DNA of 64,000 nt. Source: Synchiropus splendidus (lineage: Eukaryota > Chordata > Actinopteri > Syngnathiformes > Callionymidae). Below the pieces are notes generated by a model. It worked only from the letters and a program-made list of their open reading frames with translations, was not told the origin of the DNA and did no database searches. The DNA lies in NCBI RefSeq assembly GCF_027744825.2, contig NC_071334.1:41765437-41829436 (forward strand), read 5' to 3'. Shown here piece by piece: positions 11,850-23,718 of the stretch (its first letter is position 1; the number at the start of each line of letters is the position of its first letter). The translations under genes and the position numbers were made by a program.

Positions 11850-12460
11850 TTCTGGGCCATCATGTGACCGTACTCTAGTGTAAAATTGTACGACAACACA
11901 CTCTTGGTTTGGGTTGTCCACAACACCTTTCCAGCAAAATGTCATGTAGCACTATGAGGGAGGAGGAGAGGTAAAACTGGCATCAGCACAGAGAGAGCCT
12001 GTCCATGGAGAGCAGGCAAGGAGCTCGATTTTTTTGTTTGCTCCCATTTGTCTTGTGCCTGCTTAGAGAGATCAACAGTCCTCGGCACACAGATCAATAT
12101 TCTCTTAACCCGCACCTAATCTGGTGAGATTTTCCACAAATTGCATCCCCTCACTCTCCATGTCTTCTCCTCCCTCAGCGTTTATTCCACTCAGTTTAGG
12201 CAATCATTTTTGGGTGTCAGCGTGACAGCCAGTGTTCATGCTTCGGTCCTAAGCAGGCGACATCGAAGAGAGCGATGTTCCCTGACACAAACAAGGGAAT
12301 GTTTGTGTGAGTTTGTGTGAGACAGGTGCATAGAAGTGATGGATATGACGTGCCAGGGGATGGTGTAGCTGATATCTGGGGCTCCCTTGACACAGCATAG
12401 ATAGACTAGCGACCTAATCAGCTGTATGACATTGCAAATTCAGCTTCATACGTCTCACCA
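11850..12460. other. No gene recognised
   Basis: No frame of note and no named repeat. A short direct repeat of GTTTGTGTGA occurs at 12302-12321. Confidence 0.45.
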
Positions 12461-12464
12461 CACG

Positions 12465-12560
12465 CACACACACTTGTATTTCTATCCTTGTGGAGACATT
12501 GTGAGGTTTCTCGTTGCCATAACCCTTTCCCTGGCCTCTCTTCCTAAAGTCACCATCATC
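12465..12560. repeat. Angel-like interspersed repeat fragment
   Basis: CACTTGTATTTCTATCCTTG followed by CATAACCCTTTCCCTGGCCTC is the same motif order as at 49875-49950. In fish this begins an abundant short interspersed element often bounded by CACTTGTA-type ends. Confidence 0.4.
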
Positions 12561-12564
12561 CGCT

Positions 12565-13180
12565 TTTCTGGGTGATGGTGACTCTCATTAATTTGCTTAA
12601 CTATCAGGATAGTGTTTTGTCGAGAAGTGGTATGTATACATACATATACATACATTGGTTTACCACATCTTCAGTTTCTCTGTAACCGAGTGCATCGTAG
12701 GTAGCTTTTGTCAGAGGTCTCAACAGGAGGTCTCTGACAGGTCTGTCTGGCATTACAAATATTACAGGTGCTTTTATTTAACTAATGAATATAGCATTTA
12801 GCATTTGTTCTCCAGATAATTTGAATTATTTTAATTCTTGGTACAAACATTGGATTGGATTGGGATACCAGCATCATCATCATTTCAATTGATTCGGTAG
12901 ACACTAGCTTCATCATCACAGTGGAATGCTCCATTGATGACCGAACCTGTTGCTGCATAAAGTGCACAAACATCTTTAGTGGTTATGTCCTGAAATTATC
13001 TGAACTTAAATGTTCTTTGCATCAAGGCTATCTCATTCATTCTCCATCATGGATGTCTCATCAGGTGACATTGTATAATATGTAGCACAGAAAAATGTTC
13101 CCTGTGAGGGAGGGGTTTACACTGCTGAGATTGATACATTATCTTGTTCTGTAGTTTTTATTCAAAAATAGTCTCTCTTT
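12565..13180. other. No gene recognised
   Basis: A short ATACATAC-type repeat lies at 12632-12655. Otherwise no supported feature. Confidence 0.45.
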
Positions 13181-13184
13181 AGTT

Positions 13185-13762
13185 CCATCCATCCATCCAT
13201 CTTCATCCACTAATCGGTTGCCAGGTTGCAGGTACAGCACTTTCAACAAGGAGAGCCAAATGCCATTCTCCTGGGCAACATCCACCAGTCGGCGCTCAGA
13301 TGTTCCCTGGCCAGTGATGACTCCTCCACCTGATCCTGAGTGAACCCCTCGATCTCCTCCCAGCTGGCCGTACTTGAAACAACCTCCAGAGGGTGGCTCC
13401 TAGGGGGCATCCCCGTGAGATGTCCGAACCACTTCACCTGACTCCTCTCAACGTGGAGTAGCAGCGGCTCTACTCAATGTCTCTTTTGAGTGACAGAGCT
13501 TCTCACCTTATCTCGAAGGGAGATGCCTGTCACCGGTCAAATAAAACAAATTTTAGCCACTTGTATCCAGGATCTCATTCTTTCTGTGACCACAGCTGTG
13601 GGTTGGAATGAAGATTGATCACTAAATAGAAAGCTTTCCCTTTTGGCTCGGCTCTCTCTTACACAGTGCAATACTGCCCCGTCTGCGTCGATTCGCCGAC
13701 CAACCTCCAACACCCTTATCCCCCCACTCGGGAGCAAGACCTCGAGGTACACACTTCACACT
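13185..13762 (-). mobile_element. Rex3-like (RTE clade) LINE 3' end
   Basis: On the minus strand the sequence carries FKYLEVLLPSGG-like and VTERMRSWIQVAKICF-like stretches (13537-13752), then KWFGHLTGMPP and PLEVV (13370-13437). This is the order of the post-polymerase C-terminal region of Rex3 retrotransposons. The plus-strand left edge CCATCCATCCATC is the reverse of the GATG-rich 3' tail typical of Rex3. Frameshifts separate the blocks, and the endonuclease and polymerase are absent (5' truncation). Confidence 0.78.
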
Positions 13763-13769
13763 CAGATGC

Positions 13770-14600
13770 AAGCTAAACCATCCACAGTAATTATGTGTAG
13801 AGCCTTTGGATATTGTGATTATAGTAACAGAGAGTCATGGCCACAGTAAATTTAGATGCTGTGAGCACATTTTTTAATCATTTTTCGAAAATGGTCCTCA
13901 GTTTCTAGCGAATGTTAACATTTGTTAGATGCCATAGCGACAAATGTCAGAGAAAGTTTGCATTATTGGATGCCGTCAATGTTTTTAAGTAATAATAATA
14001 ATAAAAAAAGATGAGGCAGTGAAAAGTGAGGCAGTTGTCTTGACTCCTTCCTCCAAGTGAAAAACTTTTTTTTTCCTTTCTATTTGCGCTATCTAGTACA
14101 TGGAAATGGGGATTCTTTTCACATTTTAACTGTTGACATCTACTGAGCTGACATGAGAGTTCAACACGCTAATGTTTACCATGGGTTTTGGCTCTTTATT
14201 GTTGGACACTCATAATAAATTAGCATAGAAAAACAGATATGGACAATCACCATGTTTGGAGATTTAGAGAACCCTGTAGAACCCCACCACCCCTCCAACA
14301 AACCAGAAAGTGATGGACAGGCCTTGAGAACACAGCAGGTCTTTCATAGCTGCAGTATGAATGCTTGACAGCAATTTGGACAAACACAAAGCCAGCCAGT
14401 GTACACTGTTTCCACACTGAGGCAGGCCCCACAAGCACACACTGACTGGGAAATGCTGGAGTTTATACTGTTCATCATGAAAATAAAATTATAATAACAT
14501 AAATAACATTTTTTTTTAATACTTAACAGCACGTAGGCATACTGGAGGTCCAGGAAATAGGAAGTGAGGAGAGACAGGTAGAGAGAGCAAGGCACAATTA
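13770..14600. other. No gene recognised
   Basis: The stretch is AT-rich with an (AAT)n tract at 13990-14003. A minus-strand frame at 14344-14595 has no recognised motif. Confidence 0.5.
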
Positions 14601-14604
14601 CTAG

Positions 14605-14880
14605 ATTACATTAGATGGAGATGGAGATAGAGAACATGGCCTTTATTAGTTCCACAGTGGGGAAATTCAACATGTCATGGCAGCCAATGACAACAAAGAC
14701 ACTGAGACACAAGCTGTCAAACCAACACATGATGCAAAACAACACCCATAGTATATAAACAAATATCATAACAAAATAAATAAAAGAAAGTGAAGATAGG
14801 TAAATACAGTAGATAATACATAGATAATGAAAAATGTAATAAATAATAAATTGTATAAATATATAATACATAAACAAATG
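14605..14880 (-). mobile_element. LINE 3' end, reverse copy
   Basis: The reverse complement reads TCAGTGTCTTTGTTGTCATT ... GAATTTCCCCACTGTGG ... ACTAATAAAGGCCATG and ends in a CCATCTCCATCTAATG tail. It matches 4380-4462 closely. The AT-rich part (14740-14880) probably belongs to the same untranslated end. No coding part remains. Confidence 0.6.
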
Positions 14881-14884
14881 TTGA

Positions 14885-15042
14885 GAGGTTGTGGTTCAGG
14901 CAGCTCATGAGGATGCCCCCTGGATGCCTCCCTTTGGAGGTGATTCAGGCACTGCCAGTTGGGAGGAGACCCATGTAGTGATGGGTCAATCCAGGACCAG
15001 GTGGAGGGATTATATATCTTCACTGGCCTGGGAGCATCTCAG
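14885..15042 (+). mobile_element. Rex3-like ORF C-terminus fragment
   Basis: The string TCAGGCAGCTCATGAGGATGCC, then CCTGGATGCCTCCCT, GTTGGGAGGAGACCCA, ACCAGGTGGAGGGATTATAT and TGGCCTGGGAGCATCTCAGG follows the fish Rex3 coding end F-G-x-L-x-R-M-P-P-G, then a P-x-G-R-R-P box, then W-x-D-Y and L-A-W-E. It lies on the strand opposite to the Rex3 copy at 13.2-13.8 kb, so the two are separate insertions or an inversion. Confidence 0.62.
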
Positions 15043-15044
15043 GA

Positions 15045-16215
15045 TCATCAGACTGACTATTAACTGATACAGGTTGATACTACAGGTGGATAACTATGCA
15101 TTTCGCTGGCTGGATCCCAAAACGTGCACACCACTTGAAGACCCCTGCCCTAATATGTTATGTGTTTTGTTTCCTGTTTCCTTTTGAAATCACTAACTCT
15201 GCGCATACTGCAGCCATCTCTTCACGCCAAGCCTTTGCTGAGTACTCTTGCCCTGTTTGCCATCACACCGATATGAGGTAGCCCGAATCTACCTTATGTG
15301 GAATAAGCAGAATTTCCGTGAAAATGTGAACTGTGGATATAGGATTTTGAGTCAAATGAGCCTGGACTCAAGCAAGCAAAACATTGTGCAGATGAATCTC
15401 TGTACATTACATTCACCTGAAGCGTCGATGCTAAACTCACAACCTCTGTCCTCTTATACAACGACGGAAGAAAAATGTTTTTCCAGAGTGTTACATATGT
15501 GGCTGAAAATTACTGAGTAATGCATCATGAGTTTGTATTTCACTTTGACTGTCTAGATGCATTATGAATAGCTATGCCATTGGTGGCGCCGCAACACTGG
15601 AAGAGGATATAACGCACAATGGCCAGTTTTCTGTTCCATACTGACAACCGTGACTTGTAATTTAAAATAAACCCTGATGGGACAACAGATCCGCACATAC
15701 GCTGCTGTTTGGTGCAGCAGCTTGTGTTGGCTGTAAACAGCAGCGCAGGCAGGATGGGGAGCTGTGGCAGTGTGAGCGAGGAGACGACCAGCCAATCAAC
15801 CCCTCGATCTCCTGCCTCTGCCCTTCCATTGATCCCCATTAACATGCTTAGCAGATGCTTGGCTTCAGAGAGACACGCGCTGCTATTTTCATTTGTATGC
15901 TCCTTACCGCCGGCCCACATTCTGGAAGAGTCATTCTGCCAACTGAGATCTGGGCCCACTCTAGAGCATACAGAAGCAGCTATTCAGACTGTTGAATGGA
16001 TGAGGTCTGGACCAAGTTTGGAACCTGTGGTGGACAGTTTGCCAGTGACAGTTTTCCCAGCTGTTGTCAAAGAGGGAGAAATACACCTGTGTTATTGGAG
16101 TTCACTGTCTATGGAAAATATATTTGTCAGTGTTTTGACTTGCAGCAATGCCAGTCACCAAATGTTGTCTGTGTTTCATCTGAATGAGATGGCTTCTGGA
16201 AAATAATACAAAAGG
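15045..16215. other. No gene recognised; overlapping frames
   Basis: Two overlapping frames (15709-16206 plus, 165 codons; 15540-15959 minus, 139 codons) stand out by length but carry no recognisable motif and no typical splice context. I take them as chance. Confidence 0.45.
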
Positions 16216-16219
16216 GACA

Positions 16220-16640
16220 CATTTTTTTGCACAAGTTTGTAACTGTGTTTTCAAAGTTTGTAAATGTGTTTTCAGTGTGAGCACATTTCCCTAAGAATCG
16301 TACTGAAAGGAAGGGGACCACATTGTGGACGTGATCTGGAAGTGGTTGCTGGGATGTTCCACTTACCAATTGCAGTTTGCCATTGCAAGTCGACCAAATA
16401 CATAAAGATCCTCTGTCCGTTTTACAAACTGTTAAAACTCATTTACAATCGCTATAAACAGGTTTACAAACTCTGAAAACACATTTACACATTATGGAAA
16501 TACACTAACAAACAGAGGAAAAAAAATGTTTGGTAAAGATGTTTGTAAATTCATTTGAAGTGTTTTGCTATTTGTAAATTTGTTCCAAGAGTTTGCAAAT
16601 TTGTTTCAAAAGTTTGTAAATTTGTTTTGCATTTCTCAGC
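16220..16640. repeat. Foldback repeat built from GTTTGTAAA units
   Basis: GTTTGTAACTGTGTTTTCAA and GTTTGTAAATGTGTTTTCA (16235-16275) are answered by reverse-complement units at 16420-16490 (GGTTTACAAACTCTGAAAAC, ACACATTTACAC). Further direct units TTTGTAAATTTGTT lie at 16540-16630. The inverted outer blocks suggest a small non-autonomous element followed by a degenerate tandem. Confidence 0.5.
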
Positions 16641-16644
16641 CACC

Positions 16645-17130
16645 ATAGAAACCTGAAGAAAATGAAAATGCAGTTTGGCTCATTTTTTTCACGGGTAAAA
16701 ATAAAAACAAAAATAAATAAAAATAAATTCCAATTTACCTTTGCAACTATTAGCTGTAGCAGGTGGAAATTAGTCCTTAAATGCTGTTATGTTTTTAATT
16801 TTACTTATGTCAGAGAATAAGAAGTCATGAAAATGAAAATATTCTCAACATTTCACTTTATTCATTTAAATTTGGAATATAGCTCACAATTGTTAACATA
16901 ATGCAAGGATGCAGAGTTAATTATCAAAACAGACAAATAGGAATGGATCAGGCTTTGTATTACAGCTATTACTTATTAATTACTAAATAAATAAGAAGGG
17001 TTTTGGTGGGCAATTTTTGTGTGATGTGGGTGGGCAGATGTTGGTTTTGTGACTCTGCTGTTGCATTCTTTAACATGAGAATGGGATGTAATTCAGTTTG
17101 TAGATCAAAACACAGAAAGCTTTAGCACAC
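16645..17130. other. No gene recognised
   Basis: AT-rich sequence with A-rich runs near 16693-16730. No supported feature. Confidence 0.45.
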
Positions 17131-17141
17131 TAACTCTAGCG

Positions 17142-17353
17142 CAAGGGTGTCAAACTGAGCCGCAGTTGGTGCAGGTTTTTGTTCCAGCCCTGAAAGCGCA
17201 AACGGGTGAACTAGTCAGGTGTCAGCTGAAACAAACAGCACCAGACTGACGATCAACCGATGACAGTCTTCAGACACCTGATTGGTGAGTAGGTGTCCTC
17301 TTGATAGGTTGGAACAAATGCCTGCACCCACTGCGGCCCTTTGAGGACCTGTG
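17142..17353. mobile_element. hAT-type foldback MITE, 212 bp
   Basis: The element is flanked by a perfect 8-bp duplication CTCTAGCG (17134-17141 and 17354-17361), the length made by hAT transposases. The ends are inverted: the left arm has GAGCCGCAGTTGGTGCAGG ... TTTGTTCCAGCC and the reversed right arm has GGGCCGCAGTGGGTGCAGG ... TTTGTTCCAACC. There is no coding capacity. A partial second copy lies at 31780-31925. Confidence 0.78.
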
Positions 17354-17464
17354 CTCTAGCGACTCACGCAAAGATTGATAATTGCGATACTACTAATGAC
17401 ATTGCACCTCATACAAATAAAAGCCGAAAGTAAGGGTTGAGGTGTATTTCTGGGAACGATGGGA

Positions 17465-18081
17465 CGTAAACATCAGTGTACATGTATACATCTTGTTTCA
17501 TATATCTGCTCATCATGCTTAAACGGTCTTATTTGAATAACAATATAAACATGACATCTTCAATAATGCATTCAGTGTAGCTCCTGTGTTCAGTTCTGGT
17601 TCTTATCATTGGTGCAGGACAACCACACATGCTGGCGACACTTCACTACATCACTGCAAAAACATGCACAGTAGCGGCGCAAATCAGACACATGTGACAT
17701 TATTAAAAGCAAATAAATGACCTCTGACAACAACAACAGTTAGCACCACGGTAAGCGTCAACGTAGCTGTTAGCTCTGGGGTGTCCACCATCACTGATCA
17801 AACACGGAACACATTTTCATCATTATACCATGATGTCGAAGGGGTTCGGATGTCCTAAAGCTGCATTCTCTCTGTAAACAAAATGAAGCCGTATGAACAC
17901 TTTACCATCCGTCGCCGCTGAAACCCTTCCACAACTGTGATCAGCTGCAGTCGTCGTCAGTGAGTAGAGGTGAACTTCACAGTCAGGACAAGAGGAACCA
18001 GAAAGAACATTTGTTAACAACCCCAGAGAATCAATTTTGAACCGGTTCTGATAAGGAACCAGTTTATGACACCCATCCCTA
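17465..18081 (+). mobile_element. hAT-type element, left-truncated copy
   Basis: Most of this block aligns with 53259-53731. Shared blocks include CATCAGTGTACATGTAT, TCTTATTTGAATAAC, GTCCACCATCACTGAT, AAACACGGAACAC, TTATACCATGA and the right terminus CCCATCCCTA. The right end is preserved (18081) but the left TIR with its AGGGATGGG motif is missing. It has no useful frame. Confidence 0.75.
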
Positions 18082-18084
18082 CCT

Positions 18085-19655
18085 GCAGGTATTTTTATAT
18101 GATTTTCAACACAACCGTCCTCATATCAATGGAGTCGTTGACAGTATAAACACCAAAATAAAAAAAATAAAATACACTGACAACATTGCATTTATGCAAT
18201 GGCGTCATTCATGCATTTGTACTGCGTCATTTTTTTTCTTCAGAGTTTCCTATCACAATAAAGGCTCGATGTGAAGAGTGTGCATGCATGTCAGAAGAAA
18301 AAAAAGAACAGCAGATAAATAGTTAAAGTGATGCTTCATGGCGTGCCAAATGAATCAGATTAATACTAGCCAAAGCAAATGTCATCAGTGGCACCTCTCC
18401 CCTCTACCTCTCCACATCGCACCCGTACCCCCTCCTATGACTCCTTCTTTCCTTGCTGCATTTGGGTTTCTCCGTCCTGGCCGGTAATGAGGGAATGTTA
18501 TGCAGTGCCATAAACGGAGGGGGTGGCTGTCAGTATGCATAAAGGATGAGATAGAGAAGATGGCGCCGGGGTCAGGAGGCAGTGAGAGAGGGAGAGCGTC
18601 GAGGAGAACACGATGGAGGGTCGATGTGTGAGGAACCATTTCAGTGCCTAACACATACACACACCAAGTGAGTGAGGGCTCAGTGGCAGGACAAGGGAGA
18701 CAGGTAATGTGACAAATAAGTGATTTTTTGCCTTTCAAGTTTAATGCAGCGTGTGCAGCGCCACCTGCACCTGGTTTGGAGGTACTAAGGAAATTGGTTG
18801 CCACTGCACCAAAATTCTATCTGAAAAACAAGCCAAGAGTTAAAGCAGCAAGTGGGAGAGGAAAGATGTTGCATGACACATTCTGTAAAAAATTCAGTAT
18901 AATTATTGATAGAGGCATAATTGTGGCAAACACTGATGATAACCTGTTGGAACCCACATGAACACAAGATTCTTATGGTTCCGCCTTAAAGTAGTATTGG
19001 GTAGTTCAAGAATACCGATCCAGCAAGAGGCTGAATGGCCAATGTACCCAGATAATAAAGTTTTATTTCGATTGCACGTTTCAGAATGAAGAAAAGGAGG
19101 AAGTTTTGACATTTACTGAATTGCTGACAACGAATCACTATCTTTTAGTAATGAGAAATAAATCTGTAAGATGCAGCCATCAACATGTCTCTTCACATCT
19201 CCAGTTGGAATGTACTACTCTCGTTCTGCAAGCAACAAACATCAGTCATTGTGATGTTTTTTTATGGCTTTATTACATCATGACTCAGCATGTTTCAATA
19301 CGAAGCATACAGTGATCAGAGCGCGCATCAAAACGTCCATTCACACTTTTATTTCGAGTTGATTGTGGACACGCACGTGAGAGTTACAAACTATTCTGCT
19401 ATTATAAGAGAAGTTTGCCAGGGATGATGAAATTTGGTGCTGGTCGCGTCTCTTTCCAGCTCCGAGCAGGTCTGCAGAACAGAGGACTCCGTTGCAGCAT
19501 CTACAGATAGAACATGAGATATAGCATGTAACAGTTGTCCAAACCAGATGGACCATAAACACTGCTCATGACAGCTAAATTGTTTTTTCTGTCTGATAAA
19601 TGCATGGACATTCGCGGTTAGCAGCTAATGTCGGAGCTAATCCATGTTGCTGGCT
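18085..19655. other. No gene recognised
   Basis: A GC-richer patch (18390-18680) contains GAAGATGGCGCCGGGG at 18557-18572, an ATG in strong context within a YY1-like AAGATGGCG motif. The frame closes after 23 codons. A minus-strand frame of 139 codons (18385-18804) covers the same patch without known motifs. Confidence 0.4.
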
Positions 19656-20185
19656 TTTAGTGATGGGGGATCGGTACCATGGTATCAATATATTGATACC
19701 AGAATGACACGTTTTGGTATCACCTACTATGTTCAAGTATCGATTACTAATTGATAAATGTAAAGAAAAGTCCATTTGTCCCTTCCATATATTGTTGGGT
19801 GACATGTTGGGGAATCATGTGACCGAACGCGATGTGAGTTGCGTGTATGTAAACAATTAATAGAGTAGAGCCGTGACTGACTGGTGTGAAAAGACGAAGA
19901 CGCACTGCAGCAACACCAGAAACCAAATACCTCAGGTGCATACATCCCGTGGCTCAGGCGTACATGAATGGGCCATTCAGACGGACGCGGAAACGACTGA
20001 ATCAGGGTGATGTGTTTCTATTCCCAGTCAGATTTACATTCCAGTCAGGATTATTCCCTTGTTTGTTCAAATATATTGCTATTTTGTTCATATTTACATT
20101 TAAGGATGTGGTTATTTTGATTTTTAAGAGATTAAACTAAAAAATTCCTAGTAATCGATATTGGTAATCACTATCGAGTATTCAA
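19655..20185. mobile_element. Possible hAT-like remnant
   Basis: TAGTGATGGGGGATCGGTACC, followed by GGTATCAATATATTGATACC and further GGTATC/GATTAC repeats, resembles the termini of fish hAT elements with GATAC-rich subterminal repeats. The right part (20148-20185) has AGTAATCGATATTGG. I could not pair the ends or find a duplication. Confidence 0.3.
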
Positions 20186-20189
20186 TGCA

Positions 20190-22825
20190 AATGTAATCTA
20201 TCATAAAAAAAACGACTTACAAGTCAGTTTTCCATCATAATATATTGACTTACATGACTTAAATACATGACTTGTGCGCTTAAGAGCATCATTACTAATC
20301 GGTTTGGCCAGCTAGACGTTCACTGTACGCTTCAACAGTGCAATACGACGAACAGCAGACATCGGTAATTGTGTTAGAACATGAACAAGTTATTTTCGGT
20401 GACAATAAAGTAATTGAAAAACTTTGTTTAGCACGCCATACAAGAAATATATCTACCGCCTGTTTCAGCACCGCAGTCCCAGTTTTGCCGCAAATATATA
20501 TATAGTACACTTACAAATAATAAGCATATACACATTTGTTTCCCTTAAAAATGATTTACTGACACAACTGAGACAGCTGCAAACCCAAAAACTACTTACA
20601 AGTCGAGTAGAAGCATCACCACTTCAGGAAGTAAAGCCTTTCATTGCTCTCAGTTACTGCCAGGTTGTAAATGCATCTCCTATATTGACTCTTGTCTGGA
20701 ATCTTGCTCTGTCAGTTTTACTTTACAGTTTTTACTTTCTCTTCCTGGACTCCTCACTATGAGGTCTTGCTTCTGCCATGATGTAAATAAACTCCCTCGC
20801 TGTCAATGTCACACTGCCATTTTGCAGTTAAGCGTCTCGGTGGGGGTGGAGTCGGGGCTGTGAGGCCACCCTCAGAACATCTTTCCGGGCAGCTCACCCA
20901 ACATCGCAACACGGAACCTTTGTCAGTGCAGGAGTTCTTGGTCCATTGATCACTGTGATGCGCAAGACACATCGCAGCTAGGATGATAACAACAACAACA
21001 AACATCAGGAATGCCTGAACAAAAGCAATCTTGTGGCCAAAAATGCCTGATCTTGCATCACTTTTTTTCCGTGTCAATTTTTATCCCTAAAAATGCTCTA
21101 GACTGCACAGATTTTTACCAGCTGTGCTTTATTGGCAAAAGGCAATGCATATTTCAAGAACAAAGAACACACCCAAACCTGCAGGTATACACAAAACATT
21201 TTATGTACATGCGAAGTGAAAAGTGATGAAATAAGCCCTTTCTCTCTTTTTTATGACGATGTTCCAAGAATAGTGTGTACTGAGTTCTCGTTGTTTTGTT
21301 ACGTAACTGCTAATATGTTCCACAGGATCGAGTGTCAGAAATAGCCTGGAGAGAGATGGATCTAGTGGTCAGTCATGTTTGTTTACGTCCGCCCCATGTA
21401 GTGTTCGAGTGACGCCGTGCTCTATATCAATCATGGGAATTTGGACATTTGGTTATGAATGGATTTATCAACAGTTCCGATCCGAATCGTGACCCTCAGT
21501 GGTAAATATTTGTGGTCTACTGTGAGTGTTGGTGTCGCACATGACTTAATCTCATGGTCAGATGACATTGTTGCATGTTCAAAATAAAGTACAATTTCTA
21601 CCACACATTATTGTTGTGTGAGACAAGTCCAAGTTGCATGAAAAAAAAAAATGTCTGTTGCAGTAAATCAATGATAATAAAAGCAAATTATGCTGTTGAT
21701 CAGTTGGATAACAAACCAAACATAGATGAACACACAAAGTTCAACAGTCACAATGCTGCTGTGACACACTGTCGTCATGTATTCGGTGTATTGGACCTCA
21801 CAGGCCAGCCTTCACTCCACAACTGCATCACTTCCAATTGTTGTTCTGTGAACATTTGGATCTAACCACAGGAGATTAGACCCCTTGGTAATGATGTTGT
21901 AATTGATCAGAGTAGTTGTCAGATTAAGGCTGAATTTGAAAAACACAATCCAAGTCTCCCATTGCAGCTTGATAAAGGTTGACACGTTGAACCACTATGG
22001 AAGTAACGTGTGCATAAGGCCTTTTGAGAAATGAATGTTATGTATCAAAGGAGCTTTCACACTGAGCCCATGCTCTTTGCTGCTAATCAATCCCTCTGTG
22101 AAGGGAATGATAGTCTTCATCTTAAAAGTACACACAGGCATACCTTTTTACAAAAAATGGCCCCTTAGCTGTCATGCAAATCAACAGCGCGCAAAGATAC
22201 ACTGCTCACCACCGATTCAGGAGCTGTTGGTGTTGGTGTATGTGCAGGAACAAACAAGTGTGCGTGGCAAGTGTGTGAGTGGATTACAGCGGGCTCACAG
22301 TGTGTATTGGTGGGGAAAGCGTGGCAGCAACTTGGCTCTGTAATGGGATTTCTCAGTACTCCTACTCTCCTCACACATACACACACTCACAAATACACTG
22401 ATCCCAGCCCAAACAAGCAGGTTATTGGTAACAAAGCACAGCACACATCCCGTCTTAGCAGGGACAGACGAGCCAAGCAGCAGCTCTGTTAAGGGACACG
22501 CATCTTCTCGCTTGTCAGTCGCACAAAAGCACGGCTGATGAGGTTCAGTCAGTGAGTGCAAAGATCTGCCATGTTGAACTTGGATGGCAAAGAGAAGAAA
22601 CACTAATCATTTGAAATTGAAGTTGAAAGCAAAAAAGGTCATTTTTAAAATGAGCAGCCCACTTCATGCTATATCAAGAAAAGAGGAAATATCTATCCAA
22701 CAACCTCAAAATTCATTGTTGTTGTTTGTACACATTCTGTTAACGTACACAGCAAACACATTACTTCTGACTCAATTTCATGAAGTATATCAGTAGCAAC
22801 GACAATGTTAAATCAGATTACTGTA
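20190..22825. other. No gene recognised apart from short repeat
   Basis: A minus-strand frame at 20757-21077 shows a hydrophobic stretch (AFLMFVVVVIILAAMCLA), but its core is shared with a repeat at 61.6 kb, so it is probably not a gene. No other supported feature. Confidence 0.45.
20907..20959 (+). repeat. Short repeat shared with 61.6 kb
   Basis: CAACACGGAACCTTTGTCAG followed by GGAGTTCTTGGTCCATTGATCAC matches 61635-61687 with few differences. It is evidence of an unnamed interspersed element. Flanking similarity was not traced further. Confidence 0.55.

Positions 22826-22828
<3 letters not shown>

Positions 22829-22885
<57 letters not shown>
22829..22885. repeat. Compound (AT)n(AC)n microsatellite
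   Basis: About 40 bases of alternating AT pass directly into a short AC run. Confidence 0.95.
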
Positions 22886-22889
22886 AGAA

Positions 22890-23715
22890 TCAATTTATTA
22901 GAATATCCTGCCGATGCTGGGTGGTTAAACTATCTTTTAAGAGGCAAAAGCAAATACACACCTGTGTTCAACTGCACTGGAAATTTGGTGTCTGTGTCAT
23001 TACATTATTTTACTCAGCAATTTCCATCAATGAATCTCCTCATCAGTCAGTAAATATTGTGCGAGAATCTCCTTTATATGACTTCTGGAGATAGATTTTA
23101 GCCATGGACAGCGAATGAAACAATAAAAAATATAAGCTTAGCACCTACCTTTCTTCACTGCTCATCACTCTACCCCTGCTCCCTCTTCGAACTCAAATAT
23201 GGCTGGCTTCCAGTTATTTTTTTTATTTTATTTTACAGCATTAGACATCTTTATCCTCCCACAGAGTGGAGAAAAAGTAAACGCAGAGAAATCTGCCGTG
23301 CTCAGCAGCTAGGGAACACAACTGTTCTCCTATTCTTGAACCTCAAGAGGGCCAAATAAAATAGTGAGCAGTGCTCGGGAAAGGGTGGCCCAAACACACA
23401 GGACGATGAATCTTGGGTTGGCAGACGCTCAGGAATTCTCCCCAGAGTCCCCAAGCGACCTGTATGACTATAAAGGGCTTTTTGTATGGACAGAACGTAT
23501 TCCAAGTGGGCTTCATTGCTTTATGAATGGCACATCATCACTTTGAATGAACATCATTTCGTAGAAGACTGAAAATACATTCATCTCTTTCATCAGGATT
23601 TCAGAAACGATCGCAGGTGAAGAAAACTTGACATTTTCAGAAACTGTATGATGAAGATATTGGATGGATATCAAAACTGGGATAATGACATGCTGCTTAG
23701 AATACAGCACTGACT
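22890..23715. other. No gene; possible LINE tail
   Basis: At 23235-23280 the reverse complement reads CTCCACTCTGTGGGAGGATAAAG followed by TCTAATG, which may be another decayed LINE 3' tail in reverse. Nothing else is supported. Confidence 0.4.
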
Positions 23716-23718
23716 GAC

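Noticed and set aside
15709..16206. A 165-codon plus-strand frame overlapping a 139-codon minus-strand frame
   Set aside because: Mutual overlap on opposite strands and lack of any motif point to stop-codon-poor composition, not to a gene.
20757..21077. A minus-strand frame with a transmembrane-like stretch
   Set aside because: Part of it is shared with a repeat at 61.6 kb, and no signal or family was recognised. Hydrophobic runs arise easily from GT/AC-rich DNA.
22780..23094. Frames rich in Tyr-Ile and similar frames at 50.4-50.9 kb, 52.8 kb and 61.7 kb
   Set aside because: These are direct translations of AT microsatellites.
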